Below, one piece after another: positions 35,406 to 44,110 of a DNA stretch of 64,000 nucleotides. Made by a program: the position numbers and the translations under genes. The stretch's first letter is position 1, and every line of letters starts with the position of its first letter. The notes under the pieces were generated by a model, which saw only the letters and a program-made list of their open reading frames with translations, was not told the DNA's origin and ran no database searches. The stretch comes from Schlegelella aquatica (GTDB taxonomy: Bacteria > Pseudomonadota > Gammaproteobacteria > Burkholderiales > Burkholderiaceae_C): assembly GCF_026013905.1 (NCBI RefSeq), contig NZ_CP110257.1, forward strand, positions 1,426,001 to 1,490,000. The letters run 5' to 3'.

Positions 35406-35483
35406 CTTCCCTGCGCGAGGATTACCTCAATCAGGTTCGAAGGGACTCTCTCAGTCGGAGCGGCCACGCTCCAACACCCCTAG
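35406..35483 (-). promoter_or_regulatory. TPP riboswitch (THI element)
   Basis: Read on the minus strand, the conserved THI-box segments appear in order: TAGGGGTGTT, then CTGAGAGAG (the pyrimidine-sensing CUGAGA), CCCTTCGAACCTGAT, GGTAAT and finally CGCGCAGGGAAG, which pairs with the beginning. Spacing and order match the five-helix TPP aptamer. It ends about 65 nt before the receptor start codon, enough room for an expression platform that masks the ribosome site. Binding of TPP should lower expression. Confidence 0.93.
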
Positions 35484-35613
35484 CGAATGAACGCGGCGTC
35501 GCCTGGGCGGGGCCGCGTTCAGAATGTGGATTATCGCCCCAACGAGACCGTTGCGGTGCGTCCTGCTGCGTTTGCGGTGGCCGCAAAGGCTGGCCGGCGC
35601 CGCGCGCGCCGGC

Positions 35614-36702
35614 TCACTCGTCGTCGAAGGAGGGCGGCTCGACGCCCAGCGCCTTGTGGAGCTTGGGGCTCGTGGTCGTGTATTGCAGATGGACCGGCTT
35701 GTCCGGGAACACGTAGCGGGCCGCGCCGAAAGCGGCGAGCGCGGCCTCGTGAAAGCCGCAGAGGATGAGCTTCTTCTTGCCCGGGTAGGTGTTGATGTCG
35801 CCCACGGCAAAGACGCCCGGCTCGCTGGTCTCGAACTTCTCGGTGTCGACGACCAGCTGCTTGCGCTCGATCGCGAGCCCCCATTGCGCGATCGGGCCCA
35901 GCTTGGGGCTCAGGCCGTAGAAGACGAGCAAGGCCTCTGCCGGCACCACCCTCGTCAAGCCGTCCGGGGAGGTGACCTTGACACCCGCCATGCGCTCGCC
36001 CGCCGTTTCCAGCCCGCTGATCTGGCCCACGAGGAACTGCATCTGCATGGCATCGCACAGCTCGCGCATGCGGGCGACGGACGCCGGTGCGGCCCGGAAG
36101 CCGTCGCGCCGATGCACCAGCACGACGCTGGCGGCACGATGAGCGCCTTCCTGGGCGAAGTGGATGGCCCAGTCGAGGGCGGAATCGCCGCCGCCGGCGA
36201 TGACGAGGTGCTTGCCGGCAAAGTCCTGCGGGCGGCGCACCCGGTAGAAGATCTGCCGATCCTCCAGCGTGTCGGCCCCTTGCAGATGCAGCTTGCGCGG
36301 CTGGAAGGCGCCGACGCCGGCCGCGATGAAGACGGTCTTGGCAACGAACCGCGTCCCCAGCGAGGTGCCGATGTCGAATCGCCCGTCTTCGCGGCGGGCG
36401 AGCGCGGTCACTTCTTGACCCAGGTGGAAGGTGGGCGCGAACGGCCGGATCTGCTCCAACAGCCGCTCGGTCAGCTCGCGCCCCGTGCACATCGGCACGC
36501 CGGGAATGTCGTAGATCGGCTTGTCGGGGTAGAGCTCGATGCACTGACCGCCCGGCTCGGTCAGCGCATCGACCACGTGGGCCTCGATGTCGAGCAGCCC
36601 CAGCTCGAAGACCTGGAACAGACCCACGGGGCCTGCACCGACGATCAATGCGTCCGTCTCGATCGCAGCAAGGGCGGATTCGGGGGCGGCCGGGCGGGTC
36701 AT
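35614..36702 (-). CDS. Ferredoxin--NADP+ reductase, thioredoxin-reductase-like type
   Basis: A 362-residue flavoenzyme of the type 2 (YumC-like) FNR family. It has an FAD motif '[15 protein letters not shown]', an NADP motif '[16 protein letters not shown]' and a C-terminal FAD segment '[16 protein letters not shown]'. It lacks the CxxC of thioredoxin reductase, which fits ferredoxin reduction. It starts 22 bp after the ferredoxin gene, making a natural redox pair. It lies downstream of the sulfite-reductase operon and may feed it electrons. Confidence 0.93.
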   Translation of the reverse strand: MTRPAAPESALAAIETDALIVGAGPVGLFQVFELGLLDIEAHVVDALTEPGGQCIELYPDKPIYDIPGVPMCTGRELTERLLEQIRPFAPTFHLGQEVTALARREDGRFDIGTSLGTRFVAKTVFIAAGVGAFQPRKLHLQGADTLEDRQIFYRVRRPQDFAGKHLVIAGGGDSALDWAIHFAQEGAHRAASVVLVHRRDGFRAAPASVARMRELCDAMQMQFLVGQISGLETAGERMAGVKVTSPDGLTRVVPAEALLVFYGLSPKLGPIAQWGLAIERKQLVVDTEKFETSEPGVFAVGDINTYPGKKKLILCGFHEAALAAFGAARYVFPDKPVHLQYTTTSPKLHKALGVEPPSFDDE

Positions 36703-36724
36703 GGACGAGGGCGGGCTGCGATGC

Positions 36725-37048
36725 TCAGCGGATCAGCTCGGAGAGCTTGTCCTTCTTGTCCTTCCACTCGTCGGCATCGGGCAGCGGGGCCTTGCGCTTG
36801 GTGATGCTCGGCCACTTCTTCGCCAGCTCTGCGTTGAGCTGGATGAAGTGCTGCTGGTCGGCCGGCACGTCCTCCTCGGGCAGGATGGCATTGACCGGGC
36901 ACTCGGGAATGCACACCGCGCAGTCGATGCACTCGTCCGGGTCGATGGCCAGGAAGTTGGGCCCCTCCCGGAAGCAGTCCACCGGGCATACGTCCACACA
37001 GTCGGTGTACTTGCAGCGGATGCAGGCCTCGGTCACTACGTGGGTCAT
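36725..37048 (-). CDS. fdxA: Seven-iron ferredoxin (3Fe-4S/4Fe-4S)
   Basis: A 107-residue FdxA-type ferredoxin. Cluster ligands are in '[17 protein letters not shown]' and '[12 protein letters not shown]'; the spacing of the first group is typical of a 3Fe-4S plus 4Fe-4S protein. The C-terminal extension ('KLSELIR') matches FdxA. ATG 37048 gives the standard N-terminus '[10 protein letters not shown]'; the longer frame to 37249 is a spurious extension. It is followed closely by the FNR gene. Confidence 0.96.
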   Translation of the reverse strand: MTHVVTEACIRCKYTDCVDVCPVDCFREGPNFLAIDPDECIDCAVCIPECPVNAILPEEDVPADQQHFIQLNAELAKKWPSITKRKAPLPDADEWKDKKDKLSELIR

Positions 37049-37208
37049 ACAGGTCTCGCGTATGTGGTTGGTGAATCGGGATGTCCGTGTGCGCGGCGCT
37101 TGATCTCCCGCCCCGAGGGCGCGAGCCGCGCCCGGCGCGACCGCGCGGCCGGCTGAGCGCCGCGACCCGCGGCCCTCAGCCGCGAATTGGAGCAGCAAAC
37201 ATGCGATT

Positions 37209-37970
37209 TTAAGACGCCAGGGTTTTCCCCGGCACTTGACCCTGCGCAAGCTCGATGCCGGGCCGGGCAGGGGCGACCCCCAGGGGTGCGGCCCCCGCCC
37301 CCACTACCACCACGGTGGGCCGCCCGGCGTGCAGCACGCTGGCGCGTGCGAGGTCGGCGACGGTGTGGCGGCTGTGGAGTTGATCCGGCCAACCGGCGCG
37401 CGAGACGACGCTCGTGGGGGTGTCGGCCGGCCAGCCGGCCTCTTGCAGGCGGCGCGCCAAGGCGCCCAACTGCTTGCCCGCCATGTAGAAGACCTCGGTG
37501 TCGGCGGTGCGGCTGGCTCGCAAGTCGCCGGTGCGCGTCATCGCGGTGGTGAGGCTCACGCTGCGGCCGCTGCCGCGGCGCGTCAGCGGCAGCCGGGTGT
37601 CGGCGGCCGCGGCCAGGGCCGCCGTGACGCCCGGCACCACGATGGCCTCGAACCCCGCCCGCGCGAGCGCTTCCAGTTCTTCTTCCAGCCGCCCGAACAC
37701 GCTCGGGTCGCCGCCCTTCAAGCGCACGACCAGCGACGAGCGTGCGGCATGGCGGACCAGGAGCGCATTGATGGCGTCCTGGCCCGTGCTGTCGGCAAAG
37801 CCTCGTTTGCCGACGTCGATCCACCGCGCTTGGGGCGCCAGATCGCGCAATGCCGGGTCGGTGAGCGCGTCGTGCAGCACGACGTCGGCCTGCGCCAGCA
37901 AGCGCGCGCCGCGCAGCGTGATGAGGTCGGCCGCCCCGGGGCCCGCGCCGATGAATGCGACCGTTCCCAT
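37209..37970 (-). CDS. cobA: Uroporphyrinogen-III C-methyltransferase
   Basis: A 253-residue SUMT that makes precorrin-2 for siroheme. Motifs include '[19 protein letters not shown]', '[14 protein letters not shown]' and '[13 protein letters not shown]'. It has only the methyltransferase domain, not a CysG fusion, so dehydrogenase and chelatase must be encoded elsewhere. It is the last gene of the sulfate assimilation operon (27 bp after cysN), matching the need of CysI for siroheme. Confidence 0.95.
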   Translation of the reverse strand: MGTVAFIGAGPGAADLITLRGARLLAQADVVLHDALTDPALRDLAPQARWIDVGKRGFADSTGQDAINALLVRHAARSSLVVRLKGGDPSVFGRLEEELEALARAGFEAIVVPGVTAALAAAADTRLPLTRRGSGRSVSLTTAMTRTGDLRASRTADTEVFYMAGKQLGALARRLQEAGWPADTPTSVVSRAGWPDQLHSRHTVADLARASVLHAGRPTVVVVGAGAAPLGVAPARPGIELAQGQVPGKTLAS

Positions 37971-37997
37971 CGCTCGTTCCTCGCTCCCCGCGCAGTC

Positions 37998-39275
37998 CTA
38001 CTGCGCCGCCTTGACGAGCAGCGCGCCACTCGTGCGGTTGCTCGCGGGGTCGACGATGATCAGTGCGCCGCCGACGCGGTTGTCTTCATAGGGCTCCACC
38101 GGCAGCGGCTGCTGTGTCTCGACGATCACATGGCCGATGTCGTTGACGGCCAGCTCCTGTGCGTCGGTGGCTTGCAGCGTGTGGATGTCCAGGCGGCTGT
38201 CGATCGCCGAGATGCGGGCTTGCACCCAGCGGTTGCCGTGGCGCACCCAGTACTTGCGCCCGACGACGGCCGGCTCGGTGTCGAGCCAGGCGAGCGTGGC
38301 CGCAAAGCGCTGAGCGGCGCGGATGGAGCCGGGCGTGGCGATCCAGTCCCCGCGCGAAACGTCGAGCTGACGGTCCAGCACCAGACCGGCCGATTCGCCG
38401 GCCGAGCAGCCGTCGACGACCTCGCCGGCACGCCGCACCTCGGCCACGGTGGCGAGTTCCCCGCTCGGGAAGATCTGCACCGAATCGCCCGCCTTGACGC
38501 TGCCGTGCGCGATGCGCCCCCACAGCGTGCGCGGCTGGTTGCCGGTGCCTTCGCCTTCACGGGCCACGTACTGCACCGGGATCAGCAGGTGGCCGCTCTG
38601 ACGCTCCTGCGTGGTCGGCAGCGACTCCAGCAGTTGCAGCAGCGAGGGGCCCTGGTACCAGGGCGCCTCCAGCGGCTGGGTGACGTTGTCCCCGCGCAGG
38701 GCCGACACCGGGATGATCCCCGCCGGGCGGATGGCGGCCTGCTCGGTGAAGTCCAGCAGCGCATCGCGCACCGCCTCGAAGGCGGCCTGCGGTTGGGCGA
38801 CCGCGTCGAGCTTGTTGATCGCGAACACGATGCTGGGCACGCGCAGCAGCTGCGCCAGCAGCGCGTGGCGGCGGGTCTGCGGCAACAGCGCGACCGGCCG
38901 GGCGGAGGTGTCCAGCTTGGTGATGTCCACCAACACGACGGCCGCATCGCTGCCGGCCGCCGCCGTCACCATGTTGCGGGTGTACTGCTCGTGGCCCGGG
39001 GCGTCGGCGATGATGAACTTGCGCTGGCGGGTCGCGAAATAGCGGTAGGCGACATCGATCGTGATGCCTTGCTCGCGCTCGGCTTCGAGGCCGTCGGTCA
39101 GCAGCGACAGGTCGATCTGCTCGCCGGCGGACTTCTTTTGCAGCACGTCGAGCTGATCGGCCAGGATCGCGCGGCTGTCGTAGAGCAGACGGCCGATCAA
39201 CGTGCTCTTGCCGTCGTCGACGCTGCCGGCCGTCAAGAAGCGCAGTGCGCGGTGAGGGGCGTGCTCCAGAGACAT
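37998..39275 (-). CDS. cysN: Sulfate adenylyltransferase subunit 1 (GTPase)
   Basis: A 425-residue EF-Tu-like GTPase subunit of ATP sulfurylase. G motifs are the P-loop 'GSVDDGKSTLIGRLL', 'DAPGHEQYTRNM' and 'NKLD'. It couples GTP hydrolysis to adenylation of sulfate by CysD. No CysC (APS kinase) domain is fused at the C-terminus, consistent with the APS-reductase route. The start codon overlaps the cysD stop by one base (TGATG), giving translational coupling. Confidence 0.97.
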   Translation of the reverse strand: MSLEHAPHRALRFLTAGSVDDGKSTLIGRLLYDSRAILADQLDVLQKKSAGEQIDLSLLTDGLEAEREQGITIDVAYRYFATRQRKFIIADAPGHEQYTRNMVTAAAGSDAAVVLVDITKLDTSARPVALLPQTRRHALLAQLLRVPSIVFAINKLDAVAQPQAAFEAVRDALLDFTEQAAIRPAGIIPVSALRGDNVTQPLEAPWYQGPSLLQLLESLPTTQERQSGHLLIPVQYVAREGEGTGNQPRTLWGRIAHGSVKAGDSVQIFPSGELATVAEVRRAGEVVDGCSAGESAGLVLDRQLDVSRGDWIATPGSIRAAQRFAATLAWLDTEPAVVGRKYWVRHGNRWVQARISAIDSRLDIHTLQATDAQELAVNDIGHVIVETQQPLPVEPYEDNRVGGALIIVDPASNRTSGALLVKAAQ

Positions 39276-40234
39276 CAGAAATACCCTTCCTTCTTGCGAC
39301 GCTCCATCGAGCTGTCGGAGGTGCGGTCGTCCATGCGGGTGGCGCCGCGCTCGCTGACGGTGACGGTCAGCGTCTCGGCGACGATCTCGGCCGGCGTGGC
39401 GGCCGTGCTTTCCACCGGGCAGGTGCAGGTCATGTCACCGACCGTGCGGAAGCGCACCTGCGCGGTCTCGACCTGCTCGCCGGGCTGCACGGGGGTGACC
39501 TCGGTCACCGGCACCAGCAGGCCCTTGCGCCGCACCACCTGGCGGTCGTGCGCGTAGTACAGGCTCGGCAACGGGATGTTCTCGCGCGCGATGTAGAGCC
39601 ACACGTCCAGCTCGGTCCAGTTGCTGATGGGAAAGGCCCGCATGTGCTCGCCCGGCTTGATGCGGGTGTTGAACAGCGTCCACAGCTCGGGTCGCTGCTC
39701 CTTGGGTTGCCATTGGCCGAAGCTGTCGCGGTGCGAGAAGATGCGTTCCTTCGCGCGGGCCTTCTCCTCGTCGCGCCGGGCGCCACCGATCAGCACGTCG
39801 AAGCGGTGCTCCTCGATGGCCTCCAGCAGCGTGACCGTCTGGTGGCCGTTGCGCGACTCGAGCGGGTGCGCCAGACGCACCTTGCCGCGCTTGATGGAGT
39901 CCTCCAAGTGGGCCACGACCAGGCGTTCGCCCATCTCGGCCACCCGCCGGTCGCGGAACTCGATCACCTCCGGGAAGTTGTGGCCGGTGTCGACGTGCAG
40001 CAGCGGAAAGGGCAGGCGGCCCTTGTACCGGCCTTGCCCCACGTGGGTCTTGAAGGCCTTCTCGGCCAGGCGCAGCACGACGCACGAGTCCTTGCCGCCG
40101 GAAAACAGCAGGGCGGGGCGCTCGAAGGCGGCGGCGGTCTCGCGCAGGATGAAGATCGCTTCTTCTTCCAGCCAGTCCAGGTGCCGATGGTCCAGCTCCG
40201 GCAACAGCTTGTCGAGGCTGACGGGGGCGTTCAT
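39275..40234 (-). CDS. cysD: Sulfate adenylyltransferase subunit 2
   Basis: A 319-residue PAPS-reductase-fold subunit that forms APS from ATP and sulfate. The PP-loop 'LLFSGGKDSCVVLRLA' is clear, with 'LHVDTGHNFPEV' and the C-terminal 'GDMTCTCPVESTA' typical of CysD. ATG 40234 overlaps the cysH stop. Confidence 0.97.
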   Translation of the reverse strand: MNAPVSLDKLLPELDHRHLDWLEEEAIFILRETAAAFERPALLFSGGKDSCVVLRLAEKAFKTHVGQGRYKGRLPFPLLHVDTGHNFPEVIEFRDRRVAEMGERLVVAHLEDSIKRGKVRLAHPLESRNGHQTVTLLEAIEEHRFDVLIGGARRDEEKARAKERIFSHRDSFGQWQPKEQRPELWTLFNTRIKPGEHMRAFPISNWTELDVWLYIARENIPLPSLYYAHDRQVVRRKGLLVPVTEVTPVQPGEQVETAQVRFRTVGDMTCTCPVESTAATPAEIVAETLTVTVSERGATRMDDRTSDSSMERRKKEGYF

Positions 40235-40983
40235 GCGTGGGCTCCGATGATCGATACGACGGCGGGTTCTTCCTGCTTCACGTGCAGCCCGCACTCCTTG
40301 GCTTTCTCGTCCTCCCACCACCAGCGCCCGGCGCGGAAGTCCTCGCCCACGGCGATGGCGCGGGTGCAGGGGGCGCAGCCGATGCTGGGCATGAACTGGT
40401 CGTGCAGCGGGTTGTAGGGGGCTCGATGCGTGGCGATGTAGTGCCACACGTCGTTCCAGCTCCAGTCGGCGAGCGGGTTGTACTTCGTGCGGCCCTGGTC
40501 GTCCGCTTCGCTGAAGGGCACCTCGGCGCGCGTGTTCGACTGCTCGCGGCGCAAACCGGTGATCCAGGCGCTGCGGCCGTTCAGCATGCGCGCCAGCGGC
40601 TCGAGCTTGCGGATCGCGCAGCACTGCTTGCGCAGGTCGATGCTCTGGTACATCGCCTTCTCGCCGTGCGTGCGCACGAAGTGAACCACCGTCTCCTCGA
40701 CCGGCCGGTACACCTCGACGCCGACACCATAGCGCTCCTCGATGCGCCCGATCAGCGCGACCGTCTCGTCGTGCAGCTTGCCGGTTTCGAGCGTGCCGAG
40801 CGCGATGGGCAGGCCGTGACGGGCGATGAGGTCAGTGAGGACCATGTCCTCCGCGCCAAGGCTCGTGGCCTGGACCACACGACCCGGATGCCGCGCGGCC
40901 GCTTCGCGCAGCACGGCCAGGGCGTGGTCCACCCGGGCTTCGAAGCCCGGGGTGTGACGGGCATAGAGTTCGATCGCGCTCAT
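40231..40983 (-). CDS. cysH: APS-reductase-type CysH (iron-sulfur)
   Basis: A 250-residue reductase that converts APS to sulfite. 'KQCCAIRKLEPL' and 'IGCAPCTRAI' supply the paired cysteines of a 4Fe-4S cluster, absent from PAPS-specific enzymes. The catalytic cysteine is in the C-terminal 'ECGLH'. The lack of a neighbouring APS kinase agrees with this. It overlaps both neighbours by a few bases. Confidence 0.95.
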   Translation of the reverse strand: MSAIELYARHTPGFEARVDHALAVLREAAARHPGRVVQATSLGAEDMVLTDLIARHGLPIALGTLETGKLHDETVALIGRIEERYGVGVEVYRPVEETVVHFVRTHGEKAMYQSIDLRKQCCAIRKLEPLARMLNGRSAWITGLRREQSNTRAEVPFSEADDQGRTKYNPLADWSWNDVWHYIATHRAPYNPLHDQFMPSIGCAPCTRAIAVGEDFRAGRWWWEDEKAKECGLHVKQEEPAVVSIIGAHA

Positions 40984-41465
40984 GCAACAGCTCCTTCCGG
41001 GCGGCGAAAGCGCGGCTGGCGCTCGTGCACGTCGCCCTGGTAGTACGCCGGGAAGTGCGCGAGCAAGCGCCGGGCGACCTCGGCGCTCTGGCCTTCGCGC
41101 AGCACGGCCGCATCGAAGCCGGTGCGGTGCAGGAGCGGCACCATGTCCACGACCACGTCGCCGGTGGCCCGCACCTGGCCGCTGAAGCGATAGCGGTTGC
41201 GCAGCAGGCGCGCCTGGCTGTAGGCGCGGCCGTCGGTCCATTTGGGGAAGTGCAGGGCGACCAGCGCAATGCGGGGCAGGTCCGGTTCCAGCGCCTCGAT
41301 GTCCGCATCGTTCGGGAAGGCGACGCCCACCGGCACGTCCGCCGGCCACTGCTCGCGCACCTGCTGCCACTGGGCCCAGGTCAGCAGGCGATTGGGCAGG
41401 GGAGTGCCCGGCTCGCCATCGGCCCAGGGCGTCCAGTCGTCGTGTAGGGGGTCGATGAAGTTCAT
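40980..41465 (-). CDS. DUF934 family protein of the sulfite reduction operon
   Basis: A 161-residue cytoplasmic protein of the DUF934 family, nearly always found beside cysI-like genes. Recognisable segments are 'LPNRLLTWAQW', 'VGVAFPNDADIEAL' and 'FPKWTDGRAYSQARLLR'. It has no obvious cofactor motif. An accessory role in sulfite reduction is inferred from conserved gene order. The stop overlaps the start of cysH. Confidence 0.9.
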   Translation of the reverse strand: MNFIDPLHDDWTPWADGEPGTPLPNRLLTWAQWQQVREQWPADVPVGVAFPNDADIEALEPDLPRIALVALHFPKWTDGRAYSQARLLRNRYRFSGQVRATGDVVVDMVPLLHRTGFDAAVLREGQSAEVARRLLAHFPAYYQGDVHERQPRFRRPEGAVA

Positions 41466-41480
41466 GTGCGGGGCTCCTCG

Positions 41481-43193
41481 TCAGGCGGCCATCGCCTTGC
41501 CGCCGGTGGTGCGTCGCACGGCGTTGGCCGCCGCCTTGAAGGGCTCCAGCCCGAGGCGCTTCACCGTGTCGATGAAGCGCTCGTGGGCCGCGCGTTGCTC
41601 GCGGTAGATCTCGATCACCGCCTCGATCACGTCGGGCACCTCGTCGGCCGCGAACGACGGGCCGATCACCTTGCCGGCGACGGCCGCGCCGCTGGGCGTC
41701 GAACCGTCGGAGCCGCCGAGGGTGATCTGGTACCACTCGGAGCCGTCCTTGTCGACGCCGAGGATGCCGATGTGGCCGCTGTGGTGGTGGCCGCAGGAGT
41801 TCATGCAGCCGCTCATGTGCACGTCGATGTCGCCGATGTCATAGAGCTCGTCGAGGTCCTGGAAGCGCTCGGTGATCGCCGCGGCGATGGGGATCGAGCG
41901 GGCGTTGGCCAGTGCGCAGAAGTCGCCGCCGGGGCAGGCGATCATGTCGGTCAGCAGGCCCACGTTCGGCGTCGCGAAGCTCGCGGCCCTGGCGGCCTGC
42001 CACAGGGCGTAGAGCTCGCTCTCGCGCACCCAGGGCAGCACCAGGTTCTGGTCGTGCGTGACGCGGATCTCGCCGGCGCTGAACCGCTCCGCGAGATCGG
42101 CCGCGGCTTCCATCTGCTCGGCCGTCACGTCCCCGGGTGCCTGGCCCACTCGCTTGAGCGACAGCGTCACCGCCCGGTAGCCGGGGAAGCGGTGCGCATG
42201 CACGTTGCGCTCCAGCCAGCGGCGGAAGGCCACGGGCACCTCGCCCACGTCCACGGCGAGCGAGTCATTGGCCGCGTCGTATCGCACCCCGGCCGGCACG
42301 TCGAAGTGCTGGGCCACGCGGTCCAACTCATCCTGCGTGAGGAGGTGAGCCGCGCCGTCGACATCGCGCTCGAGGATCGCCCGGAACTCCTCCTCGACGT
42401 CGTCGATGAAGCGAGGGCCCTCGGCCTTGACGAGGATCTTGATGCGGGCCTTGTAGATGTTGTCGCGCCGGCCATAGCGGTTGTAGACGCGCACGATCGC
42501 CTCGATGTAGACGAGGATCTGCTCCCACGGCAGGAACTCGCGCACGACGGTAGCGGTGATCGGCGTGCGGCCCATGCCGCCGCCCACCAGCACCTTGAAG
42601 CCCACGTCCCCCGCCTCGTTACGCACCAGGTGCAGCCCGATGTCGTGCCAGGCCAGGGCTGCGCGGTCTTCCTTCGCGCCCGTCACCGCGATCTTGAACT
42701 TGCGCGGCAGGAAGGCGAACTCCGGGTGCAGCGTCGACCACTGGCGCAGGATCTCGCAATAGGGACGCGGGTCCACCACCTCGTCCGGCGCGATGCCCGC
42801 GAAGGCGTCGCTCGTGATGTTGCGGATGCAGTTGCCGGAGGTCTGGATGCCGTGCATGTCCACCTCGGCCAGTTCCTCCATCACGTCGGCCGCGCGGTGC
42901 AGCGGGATCCAGTTGAACTGGATGTTCTGGCGCGTCGTGAAGTGACCGTAGCCGCGGTCGTACTCGCGGGCGATCCTGGCGAGGCGGCGCAGTTGCGCCG
43001 AGTTCAGCTCGCCATACGGAATGGCGATGCGTGCCATCGGCGCGTGCCGCTGGATGTACCACCCGTTTTGCAGCCGCAGCGGACGGAAATCATCGTCGCT
43101 CAGCGTGCCCGCCAAGTGGCGCTCGAGCTGATCGCGGAACTGCGCAGCCCGCAGCTTGATGAACTGCTTGTCGAATTCGGTGTAGCGGTACAT
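41481..43193 (-). CDS. cysI: Nitrite/sulfite reductase, siroheme hemoprotein
   Basis: A 570-residue siroheme/4Fe-4S reductase that takes sulfite to sulfide with six electrons. The cluster-siroheme ligands are in 'CPGGDFCALANARS' and 'GCMNSCGHHHSGHIG'. 'TSGNCIRNITSDAFAG' is another conserved core. Nitrite reductases share the fold, but the operon context (cysH, cysDN) assigns sulfite. No cysJ flavoprotein gene is present, so electrons probably come from ferredoxin; fdxA and an FNR gene follow the operon. Confidence 0.94.
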   Translation of the reverse strand: MYRYTEFDKQFIKLRAAQFRDQLERHLAGTLSDDDFRPLRLQNGWYIQRHAPMARIAIPYGELNSAQLRRLARIAREYDRGYGHFTTRQNIQFNWIPLHRAADVMEELAEVDMHGIQTSGNCIRNITSDAFAGIAPDEVVDPRPYCEILRQWSTLHPEFAFLPRKFKIAVTGAKEDRAALAWHDIGLHLVRNEAGDVGFKVLVGGGMGRTPITATVVREFLPWEQILVYIEAIVRVYNRYGRRDNIYKARIKILVKAEGPRFIDDVEEEFRAILERDVDGAAHLLTQDELDRVAQHFDVPAGVRYDAANDSLAVDVGEVPVAFRRWLERNVHAHRFPGYRAVTLSLKRVGQAPGDVTAEQMEAAADLAERFSAGEIRVTHDQNLVLPWVRESELYALWQAARAASFATPNVGLLTDMIACPGGDFCALANARSIPIAAAITERFQDLDELYDIGDIDVHMSGCMNSCGHHHSGHIGILGVDKDGSEWYQITLGGSDGSTPSGAAVAGKVIGPSFAADEVPDVIEAVIEIYREQRAAHERFIDTVKRLGLEPFKAAANAVRRTTGGKAMAA

Positions 43194-43203
43194 CGTGCCT
43201 GTT

Positions 43204-43971
43204 TCAGTGAATGACCTTGAGCCCGGCCGTCACGAGCGACACGCACAGCAGCCCGCGCACCAGGCGGTCGGGCATGCGGCGGGTGAGCTGGGCGCCGATC
43301 CAGATCCCCGGCACCGAGCCCATCAGCAGCGCCGCGAGGAGCGGCCAGTCCACGTGGCCCAGCGAGGCGTGGCCGATGCCGGCCACCAGCGTGAGCGGCA
43401 CGGCGTGGGCGATGTCGGTGCCGACGAGGCGACGCGCCTCGAGGCGGGGGTAGAGGAAGAGAATCAGCGTCGCGCCGATCGCACCCGCGCCGATCGAACT
43501 GAGCGAGACCAGCACGCCCAGGATGGCGCCGGCGGCGACCGTGAGTGCCGGCTTTCGGTGCTCCGGGAGCCAGCGTTGCAGCTTCAGCGCGACGCGGTGC
43601 CACGCCTGCTTGTAGGCGACGGTCACCGCCGTGAGCAGCAGCGCGATGCCCAGAGACAAGGTCAAGGCACTGGCCCACCCCTTGGTGATGCCCGTGGCGT
43701 GCATCAATCCGATCATGGCCAGCGTGGCCGGGATGCTGCCGGCCAGCAGCAGTCCGGCGATGCGGTAATCGACGTTGCCGTGCCGCTGGTGAGCCACGGA
43801 GCCGGAGATCTTGGTCAGGGCGGCGAACCACAGATCGGTCCCGATGGCGACAGCCGGGTTCAGCTTGAACACCGAGATCAGCAGCGGCGTCATCAACGAG
43901 CCTCCGCCCACCCCGGTCATCCCGACGATGGCACCGACACCGAACCCGCTGATCACCGCAATCCAATCCAT
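43204..43971 (-). CDS. TSUP family (TauE/SafE) sulfur-compound transporter
   Basis: A 255-residue inner membrane protein with about eight hydrophobic helices. It starts 'MDWIAVISGFGVGAIVGMTG', a typical TSUP first half-repeat. The family moves sulfite, sulfate, thiosulfate or sulfoacetate. As first gene of the sulfate assimilation operon, 10 bp before cysI, it could import sulfate or export excess sulfite. Direction cannot be told from sequence. Confidence 0.9.
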   Translation of the reverse strand: MDWIAVISGFGVGAIVGMTGVGGGSLMTPLLISVFKLNPAVAIGTDLWFAALTKISGSVAHQRHGNVDYRIAGLLLAGSIPATLAMIGLMHATGITKGWASALTLSLGIALLLTAVTVAYKQAWHRVALKLQRWLPEHRKPALTVAAGAILGVLVSLSSIGAGAIGATLILFLYPRLEARRLVGTDIAHAVPLTLVAGIGHASLGHVDWPLLAALLMGSVPGIWIGAQLTRRMPDRLVRGLLCVSLVTAGLKVIH

Positions 43972-44110
43972 ACCTGCCCTTCGTACCCGAGGCCGCCGAC
44001 TGGCGACGAGTGAAGACGCACTGTAGGAGGACGCTATATATATTGGAACTACAAATTCGTTGATTGGTTATCGCGTTCAGTTATTTGGTGGGTCCTAGAA
44101 TGCCGGGCCC
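43972..44110. promoter_or_regulatory. AT-rich divergent promoter of the cys operon and patatin gene
   Basis: The segment 44035-44090 is unusually AT-rich for this window. It contains TATATATAT (44035-44043), a possible -10 for the minus-strand cys operon, and two GTTAT half-sites 13 bp apart (44067-44071, 44080-44084) that could bind a LysR regulator such as CysB. TAGAAT at 44096-44101 lies 9 nt before the patatin start on the plus strand. The regulator assignment is inference. Confidence 0.5.

Noticed and set aside
36725-37249. 174-codon version of the ferredoxin gene
   Set aside because: The extra N-terminal 67 residues are low-complexity and unrelated to FdxA; the family start is at 37048.
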